Shown here piece by piece: positions 36,501 through 44,843 of a DNA stretch of 64,000 nt. Location of the stretch: positions 32,881 through 96,880 of the IMG/VR virus record IMGVR_UViG_3300032214_000566; one strand, given 5' to 3'. A program made the translations under genes and the position numbers. Position 1 is the first letter of the stretch, and every line of letters begins with the position of its first letter. The DNA is from a virus. Under the pieces are notes generated by a model. It had not been told where the DNA came from. It saw nothing but the letters and a program-made list of their open reading frames with translations, and ran no database searches.

Positions 36501-38968
36501 AAAGTTGCGGTCGCACTTGTTCCTCCCGTAGTTATATAAGTCACCGTCTTAGTGATTAGTGATGTTTGATTTGGGTTAGTGTTACCGGTTATTTTTTTAT
36601 TATTAAACTGATTTAATGTTCCACCTGTTAAATTAGGGTCATTTATATTTGCTATATTATGGAATGAAACTAAATCACCAGCATTTAATAACTGTAAAGT
36701 GCCGGCATCACACACTATCATCAATATAGAATCAGTAAAACTATTCGATGGTTGTGGAATATTAGACCCCGGAGGTGAGTTATTAACTGTCGTTTTAATA
36801 ATATTTTCATTATCAAAATATCTTTTTCTGAAATTAGCCATGTTCAATGATTGGGATAACGTAACATCATCACCTAAATATTTAAATCCTCCACCTTGTG
36901 CAGGCACCTCAACGATAGGTAACTTACTCATTTTAGGATCCAAATCAATAAACCCAGCGGCTGCCGCCCCCGAAACATACTGATACCCCGCCAATCCTTG
37001 TCTAAGTCCATTATTCTCACCTTCAGTCGTATTACCACTAAATGTTGTTACATTACTATATTCACTTAATGAGTTTGAATTTATTAATTGTCCAAAATTA
37101 CCATTAGAAATTAAAAGGGTATCAAATGGGTTGAATTGTACATTATTAACCATATTAACATCTTCACAATTACAAGCCTCACAATCAGGATAAGATATCA
37201 TTGGTAGTGATATTCTTTTAAATGGGTTGTTTTCAGTTAAAGGTGTTAATGATTCTTTATTACAATTAACGTCACCTCCTAACGCCTTTACGACTTTACA
37301 AATAGTATAAACAACACCATTAATAAAGGCAATTATCTTATTAATAAATCTAACAACAATAGGGTACAGATATGCTAATATGTGTAAAACAATAATAACA
37401 ATAATGAAGACAGGCGATAAAACAGTTATTAGTAAATTAAATAAGAAAAATATAAAATCAAAATTTCTAACCCCGTCATTCACCGGAAATCTATTAGTCG
37501 TTGTAGAACATTCCCTATTTGTAATTTCTTTTATTCCTAAATGTCTTGCTCTGTTATACCCCCACTTCCATCTGTCTATATGTGAAGCAACTGTATAAAC
37601 TCTATTAAAATTAAATTCAAAAAATTTATCTTCACAGTTAATCGCCTCTTGGACCATTTGGTATCCTAATTGTGTAAATCCGGTGAAGTTAGCGTTTTGT
37701 ACATATTCTCCATAATCTTTCCAATCTAAACTAAACGCATATGATTTTTGTTGTAAATCGGGACTATATGGTCCGTTAATACTCGAACTATTCCAACCAT
37801 ATTCTTTAATGTTAGGGACTAGATAATCTGCCCTCATTATACTATTTTCATTACCATCTTCATTTTGGTATTGAATTCTAAATCTATACTTACCTTTTGT
37901 TGGTATTCCTATTGTCGGGTCATTTGATATTATCTCTTCTCCAAATTCATTAGTTGATATATAATCCAAATTCATGGGTACCTCAACTAACCAAGTACCA
38001 TCATCATCTATAATCTTACCTCCCTGTTCAAACTTAAATTCCTCTATGATTGGGAATCCTTCACTGTCATTAAAAATCGTTTGTCTTAAAGCCAAAACAG
38101 TTCCCGCCGCGGAAACTAAATCACATAAATTTCCAGAATCAAATTTAGGTTTACAATTAACACTTAATGGGTCGTCTTCACTTGTTGAGAACATAGACCC
38201 CATAAAAATAGCTTGTGGTTGTATTTCAACACCTATATCTCTAAGGTCAAAATCAACTCTAGTGATACCGACATTACAAATATCAGTTTCACCCCAAAAG
38301 GATGCAACTTCCACATCTTTAGCCTGATTAACAATTTGTGGTAATGAATCTAAATTTTCAGATGATTTAAAATTAGAACCAGCAAATTGTGAATCAACAC
38401 CTAAACCTTGTCTAACCAAATCCGATGGTCTTTGGGAAAAGCATCCGATGTTAGATAAGTCCATATCCATAACAACACTTTGTATCCCCAAAGGAACCCC
38501 CACTATCATGAAGTCACCGCTATCATTAGTTCTTACCGTGTACTTATAGTATTTTTCATATACCTCAAGTACCTCCATTCTGGTTAATAAATCATTAACA
38601 TCAGGAAACGTACCTGTTGGGGTGTGTCCTTGGTTTTCTTGTACATATGGTAATAGATTATATCTATAACCATCTTCATTCTTATCGGTTAACGTTTTAT
38701 ATGGATATAATGTCGATATTACAGGATCTAACGAATCCTCAGTGGTTAATGGTACGAATACTGATATGGGTACATTTGGCACACCAAATCCACCATTCGC
38801 AATAACTCTTCCTGCAACTACTCCGTAGTCCGCACAGAAACGAGTATAAACATCTTCTTGTTTAAGTTTTAGTGATAGGATTTCTATTAGGTCAAAATCT
38901 TGTTCGACATTGATTCTAATATTTTTATCTATCCCTGGTGTTGTTCTTATTCTATAACTTTTGGTCAT
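33560..38968 (-). CDS. Giant baseplate/tail protein with transmembrane-like segment
   Basis: 1802 residues, positioned after gp25 and gp6 where T4 has gp7. The N-terminal region (~50-185) resembles a carboxypeptidase-regulatory/Ig-like domain (VVAGRVIANGG then VPNVPISVFVPL, and TNDSGDFMIVGVPLG). Residues ~503-563 are strongly hydrophobic (FFLFNLLITVLSPVFIIVI...), enough for two membrane-spanning helices, which is unusual for a baseplate component. A Cys cluster CEACNC follows near 594. Later parts include repeats of a QVLYTNVACTIPVVG-type module and large beta-rich regions. Role inferred as baseplate/tail, possibly membrane-contacting. Confidence 0.65.
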   Translation of the reverse strand: MTKSYRIRTTPGIDKNIRINVEQDFDLIEILSLKLKQEDVYTRFCADYGVVAGRVIANGGFGVPNVPISVFVPLTTEDSLDPVISTLYPYKTLTDKNEDGYRYNLLPYVQENQGHTPTGTFPDVNDLLTRMEVLEVYEKYYKYTVRTNDSGDFMIVGVPLGIQSVVMDMDLSNIGCFSQRPSDLVRQGLGVDSQFAGSNFKSSENLDSLPQIVNQAKDVEVASFWGETDICNVGITRVDFDLRDIGVEIQPQAIFMGSMFSTSEDDPLSVNCKPKFDSGNLCDLVSAAGTVLALRQTIFNDSEGFPIIEEFKFEQGGKIIDDDGTWLVEVPMNLDYISTNEFGEEIISNDPTIGIPTKGKYRFRIQYQNEDGNENSIMRADYLVPNIKEYGWNSSSINGPYSPDLQQKSYAFSLDWKDYGEYVQNANFTGFTQLGYQMVQEAINCEDKFFEFNFNRVYTVASHIDRWKWGYNRARHLGIKEITNRECSTTTNRFPVNDGVRNFDFIFFLFNLLITVLSPVFIIVIIVLHILAYLYPIVVRFINKIIAFINGVVYTICKVVKALGGDVNCNKESLTPLTENNPFKRISLPMISYPDCEACNCEDVNMVNNVQFNPFDTLLISNGNFGQLINSNSLSEYSNVTTFSGNTTEGENNGLRQGLAGYQYVSGAAAAGFIDLDPKMSKLPIVEVPAQGGGFKYLGDDVTLSQSLNMANFRKRYFDNENIIKTTVNNSPPGSNIPQPSNSFTDSILMIVCDAGTLQLLNAGDLVSFHNIANINDPNLTGGTLNQFNNKKITGNTNPNQTSLITKTVTYITTGGTSATATLKLRITGGTKTYDFPAGNEYFQVITGGTAYQFSGLTNFNNPNGLLNKYLYNKSQRVRYNEPIPVPPGQTAWYKKPFSFYDNYQNQEIIFLTRGVDPYTERQNIKYDLSMLFGYGFNQGPIVEGSYHLNIPIQPTANSAINNLTWRSGYVTPQTHSVLNSQNAPYYQPFSFTLGAGSFTAFTNNVAKYYNSTDKSRSTYTAFPGDVSTLQAYTSPAGVYSDIACNGPQLGKSTIGFQYGSSIVNAANPGTTTYQWLASNSTWAFRNNAEGQSVMGNYSVGTCQNVPAGIPCANGNVGACENISTGGPSFFTTVASIQTGQVLYTNVACTIPVVGTINPITNTYTWRVIQYQAVNPQTGAPTWLVAIAAQIDSSGVVIDLEVCQGTWQGVGGGGTQPACQTSPQGNIEGGTFFAGAEVQGTYMPLQAASRLSRVFSPAYHLDTLPNITMNSSTRLLLRSDRLPTSDITEVSGNTSYSLHLNDNFLMYKLTETGDIIDLPVVALQPTDQTNNLQDLQDSGTGVSDAVLGSLACENMTLLSCYSGSGETFGVDDPCPENFTGNIQKQRVRGGCYYFVQDELIKTIPDDIKYFVEWKARFRFSFGACRGIISHVFQNNWVNGTLYAFSFRKKTVYDAVGNVKKYKFCGANDGLLVPITTNQGPIYYDKSRFSFFYRSTPYDATIGGFVGQKPRKRNPLNNQWVDADYGGMNDKNLYFPTTIMDLGPRDQFAKEICLNPQLEGYLVDTMKSTSYNETSDILLFFLLSRLLSTSFGQQLAGSGDASINSLFSRTQDRIDGDVAQMFSINSEYGVLPFTDEFYDDNDIYLAPNTNDGPLIGALFSAITENRIMLTPGTITFGTTTQTVGYPKTQVVPMYKWKKDSNNIPQTILGSQDNDWWTTYDSNNKYYSVPYQQMAFSNTDYFQATNGPQKGYIYNYTNTGIPTFAPSNNQTSDRFVVGAPYHFYFGLGKGKTALNRYITKYIIS

Positions 38969-38982
38969 TACTCTCTTTGTTG

Positions 38983-38989
38983 ATAAATA
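38983..38989 (-). promoter_or_regulatory. Candidate late-promoter element AACTATTTAT
   Basis: Minus-strand AACTATTTAT, with TATTTAT at 38989-38983, 15 bases upstream of the 1802-aa gene start and just downstream of the inverted repeat at 38995-39022. Confidence 0.45.
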
Positions 38990-38994
38990 GTTAA

Positions 38995-39022
38995 GTTGGT
39001 ACTTTTAAAAGATAATACCAAC
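38995..39022. other. Inverted repeat between gp6 and the 1802-aa gene
   Basis: GTTGGTA (38995-39001) pairs with TACCAAC (39016-39022) around a 14-base centre that itself contains CTTTTAAAAG. No T run follows on the minus strand, so it is not a typical terminator. It may be a regulatory stem or weak terminator next to the late-type promoter element. Confidence 0.4.
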
Positions 39023-39041
39023 GGGACCAAAATAAATAATC

Positions 39042-40883
39042 TTATGAAAAGTCTACTGATGTTAAGTTTTTAACCCTAACTTTAATATTTTTAGCAGGGT
39101 ATCTTATTTGATATATTTGGTCCGGTTCGGCAAATATCGTATTATCAATAAGTTCAATCTGTTTTGTTGCGGTGTCCGTATATCTTTGTGATGTTTCAGA
39201 AGAAGAATATACACCACCAACTTTATTATAAACCCTAACATCAGAAAGAGTATTTACCCCATTAATATTTTGTATAAGTTGTTTAATTTCAGATACGTTA
39301 ACATTTTCACCCAATTCTCTTGTAGATGGTAACATGTAATTAGTAACACTATTAATTACTTCAGTTATAACCTGACTTTGAGATCCCGTAGAATTTAAAA
39401 CAATGAAAAATTCAAACTCAAGATCAATTACTTTAGCAACCTCAATAGAAATGTAATCATTAATCATTCTATATTTAGAAAGATATGTAGCTAAATTGGT
39501 TTTTAAATTATTTGATACCGTCTGAGTTAGTGCGCCTTCAGTATCAAATGATAAAATCTTAACTAATATTTTATTATTGAATTCAGTTATAGAAACTTTA
39601 GCAGGTGCTCCGAATCTACCCGGCATGTTATCTATTAGCGATTTGTAATCATTAATCGTTACCGCCCTTTTTTGTGCTGCAAAGTTAAATGTAACCATAT
39701 TTCTAACCTCCTCAACTGAAGGTTGATTGGCTCCACCTATCGCTGCGGTTACGTTATTAACTCTCATCGATTGAGTTACGTTACTATTGACAATATCAGA
39801 CGGTCCATTAACGGCAAAGTCGATAAGACCTACTTGGTTAATCGCACCAACGCCGACATTACTACCCAATCCACCACCAGTTCTGTATTGAACAAACAAA
39901 GTGGTGTTAGGTTTAACCGTCAAACCAAGTCCGATATTGTTTTGGTAATTTTGTAATTTTAAAGGAACTCCAACTGTTGTAAATTGTTTTAATTGCTCTT
40001 CAGGTGTTACGGTACCCGCACCAAATTGTATTTTTAAAAATCCTTCAGGAGTAAACTCAGTTATAAATCTATTCTCGGTTTTTAGATACCTACCAACTTT
40101 AACCCCTGCCTTATCAACCGGTTTAGTTGGGTCTTCAATAAATACGGTATCCTCAACTAAAGCATCTACTTCATACCATTTATCTGTTGATGTTTCAAAC
40201 TCAGTAAAGGATGGTGTTGCTTGGTAATTAGTCCCGTCTTTTTGAATAATAGACGTAACCCCTAAGACATTTTTTTCAGGTAAAAAAAAATTAAAAAATG
40301 GTGCAACGTCCGCAGATGTTACAACTTTTTTAAATACTTGTGTACTACCATTAACTACGATTTCTCTTTTAGTAATAATATAACTTGTTGGTGCCGAATT
40401 GTTTTCACTAAATTGTGGTATTTTTGTTCTATTAATAAACCCTTCTCTATTGAATTGTGATGAAAAATCTATATCATAAACAGTTTCAAACGTTGTACCC
40501 CCACCATTAAATTGTGCTCCCGATCTTAAAATACCCAAATAACGAGTATCTTCAGCATCACCATAAGCAGGAACAGTAATGGATATATCTATAACCGCCA
40601 CGGATGGTCTATAACCAGGTATTTTTAATCCGTAAGTTCTCGCAATATTAAAAATAGAAGACCTTTGTTGTGCATATTGTAACACAGTTTCTTGTACGCT
40701 TCTATCAATATGATAATTTAAGTTATCTCCAATAGCAGCATTTAAATCCATTAATACTGAAAAAACAGAAGCATCATTAAAATTTTGAATTAAATCAGGA
40801 TAATATTGTTGTGTATAATCTATCAGGTCCTGTCTTAGTCCCTCAAAATCTCTTTCAGTGTAAGATATTTTTCTATTTGCCAT
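39042..40883 (-). CDS. Baseplate wedge protein, gp6/gpJ-like
   Basis: 613 residues, close to T4 gp6 (about 660). Seen: ISYTERDFEGLRQDLIDYTQ at the N-terminus, an early helical region (LMDLNAAIGDNLNYHIDRSV), a central GGGLGSNVGVGAIN, the segment VEEVRNMVTFNFAAQKRAVT, then ITEVINSVTNYMLPS and INGVNTLSDVRVY, the pattern of the gp6/baseplate-J family. It assembles the inner ring of the contractile baseplate with gp25. The gene starts 2 bases after the gp25 stop. Confidence 0.88.
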   Translation of the reverse strand: MANRKISYTERDFEGLRQDLIDYTQQYYPDLIQNFNDASVFSVLMDLNAAIGDNLNYHIDRSVQETVLQYAQQRSSIFNIARTYGLKIPGYRPSVAVIDISITVPAYGDAEDTRYLGILRSGAQFNGGGTTFETVYDIDFSSQFNREGFINRTKIPQFSENNSAPTSYIITKREIVVNGSTQVFKKVVTSADVAPFFNFFLPEKNVLGVTSIIQKDGTNYQATPSFTEFETSTDKWYEVDALVEDTVFIEDPTKPVDKAGVKVGRYLKTENRFITEFTPEGFLKIQFGAGTVTPEEQLKQFTTVGVPLKLQNYQNNIGLGLTVKPNTTLFVQYRTGGGLGSNVGVGAINQVGLIDFAVNGPSDIVNSNVTQSMRVNNVTAAIGGANQPSVEEVRNMVTFNFAAQKRAVTINDYKSLIDNMPGRFGAPAKVSITEFNNKILVKILSFDTEGALTQTVSNNLKTNLATYLSKYRMINDYISIEVAKVIDLEFEFFIVLNSTGSQSQVITEVINSVTNYMLPSTRELGENVNVSEIKQLIQNINGVNTLSDVRVYNKVGGVYSSSETSQRYTDTATKQIELIDNTIFAEPDQIYQIRYPAKNIKVRVKNLTSVDFS

Positions 40884-40885
40884 TG

Positions 40886-41347
40886 TTATAAATTAATTAT
40901 TACAAATTGTCTACTTCCAAAAGCATTACTTTCGTCAATATATTCAATTTTTATTTTTGCAGTGTATTCCTCAGTATTAGCACCGGGAACTGCGTAAGTC
41001 GGTATGTCTTGTTCAGGAACTATCGGTTCACCTAAAGACTTATCACTATTTACGTATGGTTCTATTGTAATACTTTGTACTGTTAAATTTGGTATGTATG
41101 TGGTAATAGCATCCTCTATTTCCCCTCTTAGAACCCCAAACGTTTCACCATCCAAAGGTTCAAATATGAATTCATATAATCTAGTACCAAAATCAGGTAA
41201 ATAATACCTACTACCCTTTCGAGTTAGTAGTAAGTGGATTAGATTTGAACGAATCTCTTCATCCGTTTTTTCAGACAAAGAAAGATATTGTCCTTTAATA
41301 CTTTGTCTAAAAGGAAAATTTATTCCATATGTTATACCATTCGCCAT
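40886..41347 (-). CDS. Baseplate wedge protein, gp25/gpW-like
   Basis: 153 residues, similar in length to T4 gp25 (132) and to the lysozyme-like W family. The core is seen: NLIHLLLTRKGSRYYLPDFG, TRLYEFIFEPLDGETFGVL, then EDAITTYIPNLTVQSITI, typical of gp25 with conserved G-x-x-x-x-P-x-x-G and E/P loop. It is the first gene of the second structural block, after the nrdA terminator, and is preceded by two TATTTAT elements. Confidence 0.88.
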   Translation of the reverse strand: MANGITYGINFPFRQSIKGQYLSLSEKTDEEIRSNLIHLLLTRKGSRYYLPDFGTRLYEFIFEPLDGETFGVLRGEIEDAITTYIPNLTVQSITIEPYVNSDKSLGEPIVPEQDIPTYAVPGANTEEYTAKIKIEYIDESNAFGSRQFVIINL

Positions 41348-41378
41348 ATTACATAAATATAGTGTCGCGATATTTCCA

Positions 41379-41385
41379 ATAAATA
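41379..41385 (-). promoter_or_regulatory. Candidate late-promoter element AACTATTTAT
   Basis: Minus-strand AACTATTTATTGG 32 bases upstream of the gp25 ATG and immediately after the nrdA terminator; a second TATTTAT lies at 41353-41359, 6 bases before the ATG. Placed where a new late transcript should begin. Confidence 0.45.
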
Positions 41386-41392
41386 GTTATGA

Positions 41393-41422
41393 AATAAAAA
41401 ATCCCGACGTTGTGTCGGGATT
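41393..41422 (-). terminator. Rho-independent terminator after nrdA
   Basis: Perfect 9-bp stem, AATCCCGAC (41400-41408) with GTCGGGATT (41414-41422), loop of five bases, followed on the minus strand by a T-rich run (TTTTTATTTC). It is 11 bases past the nrdA stop and ends the replication/nucleotide transcript before the baseplate genes. Confidence 0.88.
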
Positions 41423-41432
41423 AGTGTCGCGA

Positions 41433-43859
41433 TTAGGATGAACATCCAAAACAATCAAAGTCGCTATTGTCAGGTTTTGGTGGTAAGTTCATTGTCGAAT
41501 AATCAACTTGTGGTACTTCAACCTTTTTAGGTTTTTCTTTTTTACTCATATCAAGAGCTAAGTGTTTAGCCCCTGTGGAAATCGCCTTGGTTCTTACGTA
41601 ATAACAAAGAGTCTTTAAACCTTTCTCCCAAGAATGGAAGTGTGATGAGGTTATTTTAGACAATGTTGGGTTAGCCATGTAGATATTCATTGATTGTGAT
41701 TGGTCAATAAATGGTGCTCTGTCTGCCGCCATATCAATCAACTCTCTTTGTGAAATCTCCCAAATGGTTTTATACTTAGGAATCAAATGTTCAATTCTTT
41801 TAACTTTCTTATTGTAGTTCTTATCTTCAGTATCCAAATAGTTATTGAAATTAATATTTTGAATCGACCCTTCGTTCATAATAATTTCATTTTTCAAATC
41901 TTCAGACCAAATACCAATCTTTTCAAAGTCGTTAATTAAGTATTTGTTTACAATCATAATCTCACCACCAACAACTCTTCTGTTAAATAACGCTGAGTGT
42001 GCAGGTTCTGTCATTTCAAATGAACCGGTAATTTTAGCAGAAGACGCAACAGGCATTTGAGCAGTGAACAATGAATTACATACACCATAATCGGTTACAC
42101 TTTTCTTCAACTTATCCCAATCCCACATTCCTGAAAGTTTTGTATTATCTAATCCCCACATATCGAATTGGAATACTCCTTTATCCATTGGTGATCCTTT
42201 GAAGTGCGAGTAAGGTTCGTATTTACCATTCATACACAACTGATTACTTTCATAAATTGCTGCGTAATAGATGGTTTCAAAAATGTCTTTATTCAATTTC
42301 TTAGCATCTTCTGATGTGAAGATATAGTCCATTAAATAAAATACGTCAGCCAAACCTTGTGTACCAATAGCAATCGCTCTTTGTTCCATACCACCTTTCA
42401 ACCCTTTTTGTGTTGAATAGTTGTTGATGTCAATTACTTTGTTCAAGGCTCTAACCACTTTACGAACTTCAGTGAATAATAATTCGTGGTCAAATTTACC
42501 TCCTTGGATGAAGTTTTTCAATACAATAGAAGACAATGTACAAATTGCTGTCGTTTCTTCATCGGTATACTGATAAATCTCATTACATAAGTTAGATTGT
42601 TTAATAACACCAATATTTTGGTGGTTAGTTTTTCTGTTAGCACTATCTTTCGAACATAAATAAGGAACACCAGTTTCCACTTGTGATTCAATTACTTTAG
42701 ACCAAATGTCTTGTGCTTTAACTTTTTTACCTAACCCCATTGATACCGCTTTGTTGTAGTTTTCTTCGTATTCGTCACCATAACATTCTTGTAAAGCTTT
42801 GATACCTGCAGTTTTAATATCATTAGGACAAAACAAATACCAATCACCATTATTTTTAACGGCTCTCATGAAGTTATCAGGTAACCAAAGAGCGGTAAAT
42901 AAATCACGTGCTCTTAATTCTTCAGCACCTGTATTCTTTTTAATATCCAATAAGTCAAAAATATCTTTGTGCCAAGGTTCAAGATAAATGGCCGCAGATC
43001 CAGGTCGTCTTCCTTGTTGATTAAAGAATCTTAAAGACTCATTAACAATTTTAAGGTATTTTAATAGACCACCAGCAAATCCACCTGAACTTGATATTCT
43101 ACTTTCTTTACTTCTAATGTTAGACATTGATAATCCAATACCAGCTGCGTCGGAAGAAAATGTAGAAATGTCGTTTAAGGTATCCAATAACCCTTTTCTT
43201 GAATCTGAATTATTGTAATGTAAAACACATGACGCTAATTGAGGAACTTTAGTACCAGCATTAATCATGATTGGTGTTGCCTTTGAGATTAGTTGGTTTG
43301 ATAATGATTTGTAGTACTCAACCGCACTTACAAAATCTTCAGTTACCCATAACGCAACTCTCATATACATATGTTGTGGTCGTTCAATTACTCTCCCATT
43401 AGGTCGTTTTAACAAGTACATTTCTTGTAACGAACGCCAAGCGAAGTAATCAAAGTTATAATCGTTTTCATGATTAATAACCGCATCAATAGTATCTTCA
43501 CCATAAAGTTTAATAGTTTCGATTAACTTTTCATTAACGATACCATCTTTATATAAAACCATCATAGTTTCAGAAAAACTATCATTAGTTTCTTTATGGT
43601 ATGATGAAATAGCAACTGAAGAAGCTAAACGTGAATAATCATGATGACTACCGGTATAAGCGGCAGCAATCTCATATACAAGTTTATCTAACTCCTTAGT
43701 TGTAATCTCACCTTCAGTAGGTACTGAAGTAATTACTTTAATAAAAATCTCATCAGAGTTAACGTTCAACCCTTTGGAAGAACGCTTAACTCTATTGTAA
43801 ATTTTTTGTGGGTTAAATGAGACACTATCCCCACCTCTTTTAATTATTTTTAATGACAT
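41433..43859 (-). CDS. nrdA: Class I ribonucleotide reductase, large subunit
   Basis: 808 residues; reduces ribonucleoside diphosphates to deoxy forms with NrdB. Seen: the catalytic pattern SNLCNEI around residue 424 (Asn-x-Cys-x-Glu), ASCVLHY near 210 and AICTLSS for the redox cysteines, and the C-terminal CFGC pair expected to receive electrons from a thioredoxin/glutaredoxin. Long for the phage version (T4 about 754). It lies 14 bases after nrdB, giving the unusual order B-A, and is followed by a terminator. No glutaredoxin gene is in the window. Confidence 0.95.
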   Translation of the reverse strand: MSLKIIKRGGDSVSFNPQKIYNRVKRSSKGLNVNSDEIFIKVITSVPTEGEITTKELDKLVYEIAAAYTGSHHDYSRLASSVAISSYHKETNDSFSETMMVLYKDGIVNEKLIETIKLYGEDTIDAVINHENDYNFDYFAWRSLQEMYLLKRPNGRVIERPQHMYMRVALWVTEDFVSAVEYYKSLSNQLISKATPIMINAGTKVPQLASCVLHYNNSDSRKGLLDTLNDISTFSSDAAGIGLSMSNIRSKESRISSSGGFAGGLLKYLKIVNESLRFFNQQGRRPGSAAIYLEPWHKDIFDLLDIKKNTGAEELRARDLFTALWLPDNFMRAVKNNGDWYLFCPNDIKTAGIKALQECYGDEYEENYNKAVSMGLGKKVKAQDIWSKVIESQVETGVPYLCSKDSANRKTNHQNIGVIKQSNLCNEIYQYTDEETTAICTLSSIVLKNFIQGGKFDHELLFTEVRKVVRALNKVIDINNYSTQKGLKGGMEQRAIAIGTQGLADVFYLMDYIFTSEDAKKLNKDIFETIYYAAIYESNQLCMNGKYEPYSHFKGSPMDKGVFQFDMWGLDNTKLSGMWDWDKLKKSVTDYGVCNSLFTAQMPVASSAKITGSFEMTEPAHSALFNRRVVGGEIMIVNKYLINDFEKIGIWSEDLKNEIIMNEGSIQNINFNNYLDTEDKNYNKKVKRIEHLIPKYKTIWEISQRELIDMAADRAPFIDQSQSMNIYMANPTLSKITSSHFHSWEKGLKTLCYYVRTKAISTGAKHLALDMSKKEKPKKVEVPQVDYSTMNLPPKPDNSDFDCFGCSS

Positions 43860-43873
43860 ATAATTTAGTTTTA

Positions 43874-44821
43874 TTAGAAATCGTCGGTAAATGTGATTGT
43901 TTCGTTTAGTTTAGCCTTTTGGTATTCCATTGTTCTTGATTCAAAGAAATTACCTTTAGTTTCAACTGCAATTTGCTCCATAAATTTGAATGGTTGTTCT
44001 ACATTGAACTCTTTACTACATCCGAATTTTACTAACAATCCATCGACTACGAACTCTAAATATTGTTTCATTAAGTTTGAATTCATACCTATCAAAGACA
44101 CCGGTAAAGATTCCGTGATGAACTCTTTTTCTATCTCAAGAGCTGATAATAATATCTGTTTGATTCTTTTTTCCGATGGTTTTTCTTCGCAATGGTTGTT
44201 TAATAAGTGGATTGCGAAATCACAATGTAAGTTCTCATCTTTAAAGATTAAAGAATTGGCGTTACATAGACCTTGCATGATTCCTCTAGATTTTAACCAG
44301 AAAATAGAACAGAACGAACCTGAAAAGAATATACCTTCAACAGCAGCAAATGCAATCAATCTTTCTTGAAACGAAGCGTTTTCAATCCAATCCAACGCCC
44401 ACTTTGCCTTTTTCTGTACCGCAGGTAATCTATCAATTGCGTGGAAACATTCATCTTTTTCCTTTGCATTATTGATGTATGTGTCGATTAATAACGAATA
44501 CATAAGTGAGTGGATATTTTCCATCGCCAATTGAAATCCATAAAAGAATTTAGCTTCGGGATATTGTACTTCACGATAGAAGTTCTCTGCTAAATTTTCG
44601 TTTACGATTCCATCTGATGCCGCGAAAAATGATAAAACGTTCTTAATGAAATACTTTTCATTATCTGTTAAATTTTCCCAATCTCTTATGTCGTTCGTCA
44701 AATCTACTTCTTCAGCCGTCCAAAAAGCCGCCTGATGCATTTTGTAATATTCCCAAATATCATTGTGTTCGATTGGGAAGATGACAAACCTATTAGGGTT
44801 TTCTACTAATATTTTTTCCAT
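43874..44821 (-). CDS. nrdB: Class I ribonucleotide reductase, small subunit
   Basis: 315 residues, within the range of NrdB proteins. Ferritin-like iron ligands are visible: Asp/Glu in [18 protein letters not shown] with the following E-x-x-H in [17 protein letters not shown], and later [11 protein letters not shown]. It houses the diferric/tyrosyl-radical cofactor. It lies 22 bases after the helicase gene and directly before nrdA, so nucleotide supply is transcribed with replication. Confidence 0.93.
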   Translation of the reverse strand: MEKILVENPNRFVIFPIEHNDIWEYYKMHQAAFWTAEEVDLTNDIRDWENLTDNEKYFIKNVLSFFAASDGIVNENLAENFYREVQYPEAKFFYGFQLAMENIHSLMYSLLIDTYINNAKEKDECFHAIDRLPAVQKKAKWALDWIENASFQERLIAFAAVEGIFFSGSFCSIFWLKSRGIMQGLCNANSLIFKDENLHCDFAIHLLNNHCEEKPSEKRIKQILLSALEIEKEFITESLPVSLIGMNSNLMKQYLEFVVDGLLVKFGCSKEFNVEQPFKFMEQIAVETKGNFFESRTMEYQKAKLNETITFTDDF

Positions 44822-44843
44822 TTTGTAAATTTAATTATTTTTT

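Noticed and set aside
38995-39022. Inverted repeat as a rho-independent terminator after gp6
   Set aside because: There is no T run after the stem on the coding strand, and the stem is only 7 bp around a long centre; kept only as an unexplained inverted repeat.
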